DNA of 8,719 nucleotides from Desulfurococcales archaeon (GTDB taxonomy: Archaea; Thermoproteota; Thermoprotei_A; Sulfolobales; NBVN01). Both the position numbers and the translations under genes were made by a program. Where the stretch lies: the NCBI GenBank assembly GCA_021163585.1, contig JAGGTW010000019.1, positions 1-8,719 of the forward strand, given 5' to 3'. The notes beneath the pieces are model-generated. The model was not told where the DNA came from. It saw only the letters and a program-made list of their open reading frames with translations, and did not search any database. Positions within the stretch are counted from its first letter, which is position 1. Every line of letters starts with the position of its first letter. Shown here piece after piece: positions 4,628 to 8,719 of the stretch.

Positions 4628-5818
4628 TTGGCAGAGGTGGACCTAAATAATGAGCGAAGAAAGGGGATCAGTGATTACGTAAGATACTTAGAAATGAGGA
4701 TACAAGAGCTTGAAGCAGAAGTGACTTATCTTAGGAGGGAGGTCAGCTACTACAAGCAGGAGATCGAGAAGCTTCTGTCTACACCACTCATTGAGGGCGT
4801 GGTACTGGAGGTCTTGGAGGACGGGAGAGCGATAGTAAAGAGTTCGACAGGGCCTAACCTCATAGTCAACGTGTCTGGTAGCATTAATAAGGGTAATTTG
4901 CGTCCGGGCGCTCACGTCGCCTTAAATCAAAGAGGTTCCACAATAGTTGAGATCCTGCCAGTTAGGGAGGATCCTTACGTCAAGGCCATGGAGATTATTG
5001 AGAGACCTAATGTAAGGTACAGCGACATAGGAGGTCTTGAAGATCAGGTGCGGGAGATCAGAGAAGTCGTTGAACTACCGCTAAAGCACCCTGAAGTGTT
5101 CAGGGAGTTGGGGATCGAGCCCCCGAAGGGAATACTTCTCTACGGTCCACCGGGGTGCGGCAAAACATTACTCGCTAAGGCAGTAGCTGGTGAGTCTCAG
5201 GCAACTTTCATAAGTCTCGTAGCCTCAGAGCTTGCTCAGAAATTTGTTGGCGAAGGCGCCAGGATAGTGAGGGAGCTATTCGAATTCGCAAGAAAGAGGG
5301 CACCTTCCATAGTGCTGATAGACGAGATAGATGCAATAGCGGCGAGGAGGCTCGACATAGGGACCAGTGGTGAGAGGGAGATACATAGGACATTAACTCA
5401 ATTGCTTGCGGAACTAGATGGTTTTGACCCCTTAGATAACGTTAAGGTTATAGCAACTACTAACAGGTTAGATATAATCGACCCAGCACTGCTAAGGCCA
5501 GGTCGATTTGACAGAGTCATAGAGGTACCTCTGCCCGGCCTGAAGGGCAGGTATGACATATTCAAGATACATACGAGAAAGATGAAGCTATCAGAGAATG
5601 TAGACCTCATGGAGCTGGCTAAGCTGACGGAGGGGGCTACGGGTGCCGATATTAAGGCAATATGTACTGAAGCAGGCTACAATGCTATCAGGTCGAGCAG
5701 AAGATACGTAGCAATGGAGGACTTTATCAGAGCTATCAGAAAGGTCTTAGGGAGCAGGTTCAGACCTTACATACCCAGTAGCTCTAGGGAGAAGGGGATA
5801 GATAAGCAGGTGGTTTAA
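4628..5818 (+). CDS. pan: Proteasome-activating nucleotidase (PAN), AAA ATPase
   Basis: A 396-residue AAA ATPase that unfolds proteins and feeds them into the 20S proteasome. In order: an N-terminal coiled coil (about 13-50), an OB-fold domain (about 53-112) including TPLIEG with the proline expected at the coiled-coil/OB junction, and the AAA module. Walker A is GPPGCGKT (173-180), the pore loop KFVGEG (205-210), Walker B VLIDEID (229-235), sensor 1 Asn279 in ATTNR, arginine-finger region LLRPGRFDR (288-296), and the small-domain motif GATGADI (336-342). Start is TTG at 4628, with GGTGGAG upstream. The protein ends in GIDKQVV, so the C-terminal HbYX motif (hydrophobic-Tyr-any) that normally docks PAN in the proteasome alpha ring is absent. 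First gene of a three-gene operon: the next starts 2 bases after its stop. Confidence 0.96.
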   Translation: MAEVDLNNERRKGISDYVRYLEMRIQELEAEVTYLRREVSYYKQEIEKLLSTPLIEGVVLEVLEDGRAIVKSSTGPNLIVNVSGSINKGNLRPGAHVALNQRGSTIVEILPVREDPYVKAMEIIERPNVRYSDIGGLEDQVREIREVVELPLKHPEVFRELGIEPPKGILLYGPPGCGKTLLAKAVAGESQATFISLVASELAQKFVGEGARIVRELFEFARKRAPSIVLIDEIDAIAARRLDIGTSGEREIHRTLTQLLAELDGFDPLDNVKVIATTNRLDIIDPALLRPGRFDRVIEVPLPGLKGRYDIFKIHTRKMKLSENVDLMELAKLTEGATGADIKAICTEAGYNAIRSSRRYVAMEDFIRAIRKVLGSRFRPYIPSSSREKGIDKQVV

Positions 5819-5820
5819 GT

Positions 5821-6324
5821 GTGAGTATAGTAAGGAGAGCAACAGATGAGGAGCTAAGATACCTTAAAGCAATAATCGACCACCAGCTAGGTGTTGACGT
5901 AGGTGATGTCTTATTTAGCGGTAAGGTGAAGCTCAAGATATCCAAGAATACAGGTAGGATAAGAGAAGTATATGACAGTAACAACCGCAGGCTAGCTTCT
6001 ATTAGGGCGTCTTCATACACATTTAATCTCACGTTAGTTGCTGCTAGAGTAATTCATAGAGTAGTCAAACCACCTAAGTTAAGAGCTTTTGTTATTAACG
6101 AGGTAGTACCTCATGTCACTAGGGGTAGCACCCTTTTTGCACGCCACGTCCTTAGCATTGATGAGAACCTTAGAGCAGGAGATGAGGTTCTGGTTGTTGA
6201 TGAAGAGGACAACCTCTTATGCGTGGGTAGGTTGGTCTTATCCCCTCTCGAGGTGCTTCACTTTATAAAAGGACCTGCAGTAAAACTAAGAGAGTGTGTT
6301 GGTGGTAGCTGTGGTGATGGTTAA
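5821..6324 (+). CDS. Stand-alone C2-PUA protein, probable detached C-terminal half of archaeosine tRNA-guanine transglycosylase
   Basis: A 167-residue protein with a GTG start at 5821. GGTGG inside the end of pan lies 7 bases upstream, and the gap is 2 nt. Residues 8-80 (ELRYLKAIIDHQLGVDVGDVLF, KISKNTGRIREV) match the C2 domain of full-length archaeal transglycosylases as I remember them. Residues 86-160 (KLRAFVINEVVPHVTRGSTLFARHV, GDEVLVVDEEDNLLCVGRLVLS) match its PUA (C3) domain, which holds the tRNA acceptor end so that G15 in the D arm can be reached. The tgtA gene in this window ends before these domains, so the two products probably work as a split enzyme. The C-terminal tail has two cysteines (CVGGSCGDG) of unknown meaning. 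It could also be an independent PUA RNA-binding protein, but the C2 match argues against that. Confidence 0.85.
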   Translation: MSIVRRATDEELRYLKAIIDHQLGVDVGDVLFSGKVKLKISKNTGRIREVYDSNNRRLASIRASSYTFNLTLVAARVIHRVVKPPKLRAFVINEVVPHVTRGSTLFARHVLSIDENLRAGDEVLVVDEEDNLLCVGRLVLSPLEVLHFIKGPAVKLRECVGGSCGDG

Positions 6325-7042
6325 GATATATGTGTACGATGAGTACCAAGAGGTTTTTAGGGAACCCGGGGATTGGGTATTAGTAACGGGCTTTCCAGGA
6401 TTCGGGTATGTGGGAACTATCGCAACTAGGTATTTAGTAAGCAAGTTAAATGCGATAAAAGTCGGCGACGTGCTCACTAAGTACATGCCTGACTTCACAG
6501 CCCTTGAGGACTACGGCTTAATGACACCCTATGAGATATTCATGGTTGAGGGTAAGAAATTACTGATACTAGTCAATAATGCACTACCTCAACCTCCTGA
6601 GAGATTAGCATACGCATTGGACTTCGCTAGCTGGTTTAGGAAGGTGGGTGGTAGAAGAGCAATACTTGCTGGAGGCCTAAACATCAAGTACAGGGTAGGT
6701 AGTGAGGAGTTTAGGTGGGTATCCACTGAAGGTTGTGAATGGAGGTTTAATGAGCCACAGATAGATAAGGGACTGTACATAGTAGGTCCTCTAGCCCTCT
6801 TCTTCATAGCGCTAAAACTTAAAAAAGTTCCAACACTCGCAATACTGCCCTACACGGAGCCCAGTAAGTACAATCCAAAAGCGGCTGCAGTATTCATCGA
6901 GAAGATCAATGAAATTCTAGGTCTAAACATAGATGTCGGCGACTTACTTCAATACTCGAAAATTGTTGAGGAAGCTGAGGCAGCCCTTAAGGAAGCAATG
7001 AAAGTCGCTAAGGAGGAGAGAGGCCCCAGACCTTACATGTAG
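6317..7042 (+). CDS. PAC2-family protein, archaeal proteasome assembly chaperone-like
   Basis: A 241-residue protein from the ATG at 6317. The frame is open to a GTG at 6296, but that would add seven hydrophobic residues (MLVVAVV) not expected in the family and enlarge the overlap. The chosen ATG overlaps the upstream stop by 8 nt, as at other junctions here, and GGTGG lies about 11 bases before it. Family signatures are GFPGFGYVG (25-33), LILVNNALP near 83-91, AILAGGL (115-121), and YTEPSKYNPKAAAVFIEKINEILGL (179-203). The PAC2 fold is found in eukaryotic proteasome assembly chaperones and their archaeal relatives PbaA and PbaB. The protein ends in RPYM, an HbYX-like tail with Tyr in the penultimate position. 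Location in the pan operon supports a proteasome-related role. It converges with tgtA 13 bases downstream; no clear terminator is visible between them. Confidence 0.88.
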   Translation: MVKIYVYDEYQEVFREPGDWVLVTGFPGFGYVGTIATRYLVSKLNAIKVGDVLTKYMPDFTALEDYGLMTPYEIFMVEGKKLLILVNNALPQPPERLAYALDFASWFRKVGGRRAILAGGLNIKYRVGSEEFRWVSTEGCEWRFNEPQIDKGLYIVGPLALFFIALKLKKVPTLAILPYTEPSKYNPKAAAVFIEKINEILGLNIDVGDLLQYSKIVEEAEAALKEAMKVAKEERGPRPYM

Positions 7043-7055
7043 GGTGAATTAGGCC

Positions 7056-8648
7056 TTACTGATTACCGCAGATTTCAATAAACTTCAGTTGCTGATGTAC
7101 TCCTGATTTAATGTTTTCTTCTAATAACTCTCTCCGCCCCCAGGGAACGTCATTGCATGTAAAGATTAGTACTTTCTCAACAAAGCTGGGTAAGTTACAC
7201 AGCAATGAGTTAATTTTGCGTAGCATCATCTCAAGTAGGTCGTCCGAAACCGTCATTGGCGCCTCAAATTGTGAATATGGATATGTCTGATCAATGTCTA
7301 TGGGAACTAAGTCGAAGAACGGTAGGTAAGCTATGAAGTAAACGTCGTCAACTTTTATATCTGCCTTCTCAACTATATAATTAAAAGCCTTAGAATAAGT
7401 CGAGGAGCACCTGAAGGGTTTTTCCATTGGCGTGCACGGAACTAGTGCTACTACTTTTTGGTTAATGCTTCTGAACCTGCTTAATAGATTTTTCCTATGT
7501 CTGTACAGCTCAGGTCTATAGTACGATGATGTGTCATACAGGAACATTCCATGAATATCGCCTTTAATCCTCGGATCTAGTTTTTCGATCCACTCAACGT
7601 ACTTAATTATGTGATTAAGTGCCTCCCTTACGGATGGGTGAGTTCTGGCACGTTCCTCAAGTAATTCCCACAATCTACCTTCACGTATTGCCACCTTAAC
7701 ACGTTTTATTTCTTTGTTAATTACGTGTAAGTTGTGGATAGCTATCAGTGTTGTTCTTTCAGCTTTACTCATTCCTAGCAGATCCCTCGGTGTATACCTA
7801 CTACAGACCTCACACTCGCAGGGGAGATAGTCTAGATCCTCAAGCCTGTATGTTCCATGCTCGGTCATGTACCTGTCTTCTCTAGCATAGAGTATGTATG
7901 AGGCAGAGTCAAAAGAATCAACACCTAGTGCGACGAAGAGAGGGATCATTATTGGGTGCCCGCCTCCGAAAAGGTGGACAGGCTTGTCTGGAGGCAGCAC
8001 CGTCTTGGCAGTGTAAACCATATCTACTACTTTCCAGAACTCGTATTTCTCAAGTACTGTTACTGGACTACCTATGGCGTACATTGAGTAGTAAGGGATC
8101 TTGAGTGCCTCTAAAGCAGACTTTCTCACCAGGTCAATGAAGACCCCTCCCTGTATTGGAAGAACCCAAACTGTGTAGCTGTCCTTGATGAATGGCAGAA
8201 CTTCCTTAGCACGCCGCAATGTCTCATTAACGCTCCATACAGCTTCTTCATAGGAGGCATCATCTCTTGTTGGTATGTCTGCGATGACCGCAATGTCGGA
8301 GCTTATCTTTATTTGGAACTCAACTATTTCGACAGGATCGATCGTAACTCTCTCTTTCCCATACATTAGCAGCTGATAAGCACCTGAATCAGTCATTACC
8401 ACTCCATCAAAACCGGTAATTTTATGGACATCGGTAGCAGCGTCTTTACTGAGTTTTTGCTTTATAATGTACGCATTGGTTATTATTTGGTTAAAGCCTA
8501 TCTCCTTTACCTTACTGACAGGTACCTCTGTTTTTTGCTTGAACGGGTTCACTACAGGAAAGAAAGCGGGTGTTTCGATCACACCTGACTTGGTTCTAAG
8601 CTTACCTATCCTGCCAGCTAGGTCCTTATCCTTTATCTCAAAGTTCAA
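7056..8648 (-). CDS. tgtA: Archaeosine tRNA-guanine transglycosylase, catalytic subunit without PUA domain
   Basis: A 530-residue enzyme that replaces G15 in the D arm of archaeal tRNAs with preQ0, the first tRNA-bound step toward archaeosine. The TIM-barrel catalytic domain (about 1-350) shows TPAFFPVVNP (26-35), MTDSGAYQ with Asp87 (85-92), QGG (166-168), GGGHP (228-232) and GVDSFDSASY (242-251) with the probable nucleophile Asp247. The zinc site is C277-x-C279-x2-C282 with His308. Residues about 360-525 form the C1 region. Full-length euryarchaeal enzymes continue into C2 and PUA domains; this one stops, and those domains are encoded separately at 5821-6324. The start is TTG at 8648, with no ATG or GTG nearby in frame and the upstream gene ending 6 bases before. 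The ribosome-binding site is weak. The product begins MNFEIKDKDLAGRIGKL, as expected for the family. Confidence 0.96.
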   Translation of the reverse strand: MNFEIKDKDLAGRIGKLRTKSGVIETPAFFPVVNPFKQKTEVPVSKVKEIGFNQIITNAYIIKQKLSKDAATDVHKITGFDGVVMTDSGAYQLLMYGKERVTIDPVEIVEFQIKISSDIAVIADIPTRDDASYEEAVWSVNETLRRAKEVLPFIKDSYTVWVLPIQGGVFIDLVRKSALEALKIPYYSMYAIGSPVTVLEKYEFWKVVDMVYTAKTVLPPDKPVHLFGGGHPIMIPLFVALGVDSFDSASYILYAREDRYMTEHGTYRLEDLDYLPCECEVCSRYTPRDLLGMSKAERTTLIAIHNLHVINKEIKRVKVAIREGRLWELLEERARTHPSVREALNHIIKYVEWIEKLDPRIKGDIHGMFLYDTSSYYRPELYRHRKNLLSRFRSINQKVVALVPCTPMEKPFRCSSTYSKAFNYIVEKADIKVDDVYFIAYLPFFDLVPIDIDQTYPYSQFEAPMTVSDDLLEMMLRKINSLLCNLPSFVEKVLIFTCNDVPWGRRELLEENIKSGVHQQLKFIEICGNQ

Positions 8649-8654
8649 TATAAT

Positions 8655-8719
8655 TCAGCCTAGTTTCTTCTTTTTCTCCTCCATGTACTCCTGCCAAATA
8701 CTGTATAGTTTGCTTGCTA
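8655..8719 (-). CDS. C-terminal tail of an unidentified lysine-rich protein (partial)
   Basis: On the - strand one frame is open from the right edge to a TGA at 8657-8655 and encodes about 20 residues, including LYSIWQEYMEEKKKKLG. The tail is amphipathic and lysine-rich. It ends 6 bases before the tgtA start, matching the close spacing between operon genes elsewhere in the window, so tgtA is probably its downstream partner. Too little is visible to name the family. Confidence 0.6.
   Translation of the reverse strand, partial: ASKLYSIWQEYMEEKKKKLG

Noticed and set aside
5784..6032. 82-codon open frame on the - strand opposite the PUA gene
   Set aside because: The opposing + strand frame has clear C2-PUA motifs and a coupled start; the - strand frame has no ribosome-binding site or motif.
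6296..6316. Earlier GTG start for the PAC2 gene
   Set aside because: It would add a short hydrophobic stretch before the conserved start of the family and lacks the short ATG-stop overlap seen at neighbouring junctions.
7043..7055. A terminator between the convergent PAC2 and tgtA genes
   Set aside because: The 13-bp gap has no T-rich run or stem-loop; termination may occur inside the opposing genes, but this cannot be seen.
7898..8104. 68-codon open frame on the + strand inside tgtA
   Set aside because: It is antisense to the conserved nucleophile and zinc-site region of TgtA.
1..8719. CRISPR array, insertion sequence or integrated element next to the tRNAs
   Set aside because: No regularly spaced repeats, terminal inverted repeats, integrase fragment or partial tRNA copy was seen in either strand.

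Overview
The window comes from a hyperthermophilic or thermophilic archaeon, most likely a crenarchaeote (Thermoproteota), perhaps Desulfurococcales-like. It encodes archaeal TFE, MBF1, Trm56, PAN, a PAC2 protein and archaeosine tRNA-guanine transglycosylase. It also has an intron-containing tRNA, frequent TTG/GTG starts, GGTG/GAGG-type ribosome-binding sites and almost no intergenic space. The split form of the archaeosine transglycosylase points the same way. Lineage is inferred from gene content, not from a database match.

Layout. Positions 1-53 hold the probable tail of a + strand gene. Two tRNA genes follow on the - strand: tRNA-Val(CAC) at 99-176 and an intron-containing tRNA-Gln(TTG) at 276-369, both with encoded CCA. 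From 4552 down to 435 runs a tightly packed - strand operon in the order aMBF1, HflX GTPase, Trm56, TFE-alpha, an orphan C5-cytosine methyltransferase and a small SPOUT-like protein. Neighbouring genes overlap by 8-32 nt or are separated by 1 nt, so translation is probably coupled throughout. A 75-bp divergent promoter region (4553-4627) separates this operon from a + strand operon: PAN proteasomal ATPase, a stand-alone C2-PUA protein matching the C-terminal part of archaeosine transglycosylase, and a PAC2-family proteasome-assembly-like protein. The last + strand gene converges, 13 bp away, with tgtA on the - strand (7056-8648), which carries the catalytic part of archaeosine transglycosylase and no PUA domain. 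The tail of another - strand gene enters at the right edge.

How the genes fit together. The left operon combines transcription initiation (TFE, MBF1) with ribosome and tRNA maintenance (HflX, Trm56, SPOUT-like protein). The right side combines proteasome function (PAN, PAC2) with tRNA G15 modification (TgtA and the PUA partner). Both tRNAs in the window have G15 and C56, the target positions of archaeosine transglycosylase and Trm56.

Points worth a second look are the split transglycosylase whose halves sit about 0.7 kb apart on opposite strands, a PAN that lacks the C-terminal HbYX motif beside a PAC2 protein that ends in Pro-Tyr-Met, a TFE zinc ribbon with one cysteine replaced by Asp, an 18-bp exact in-frame repeat in that gene, and an orphan methyltransferase with PCE instead of PCQ locked into a housekeeping operon. 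I found no CRISPR array, insertion sequence, toxin-antitoxin pair or recognisable defence island.
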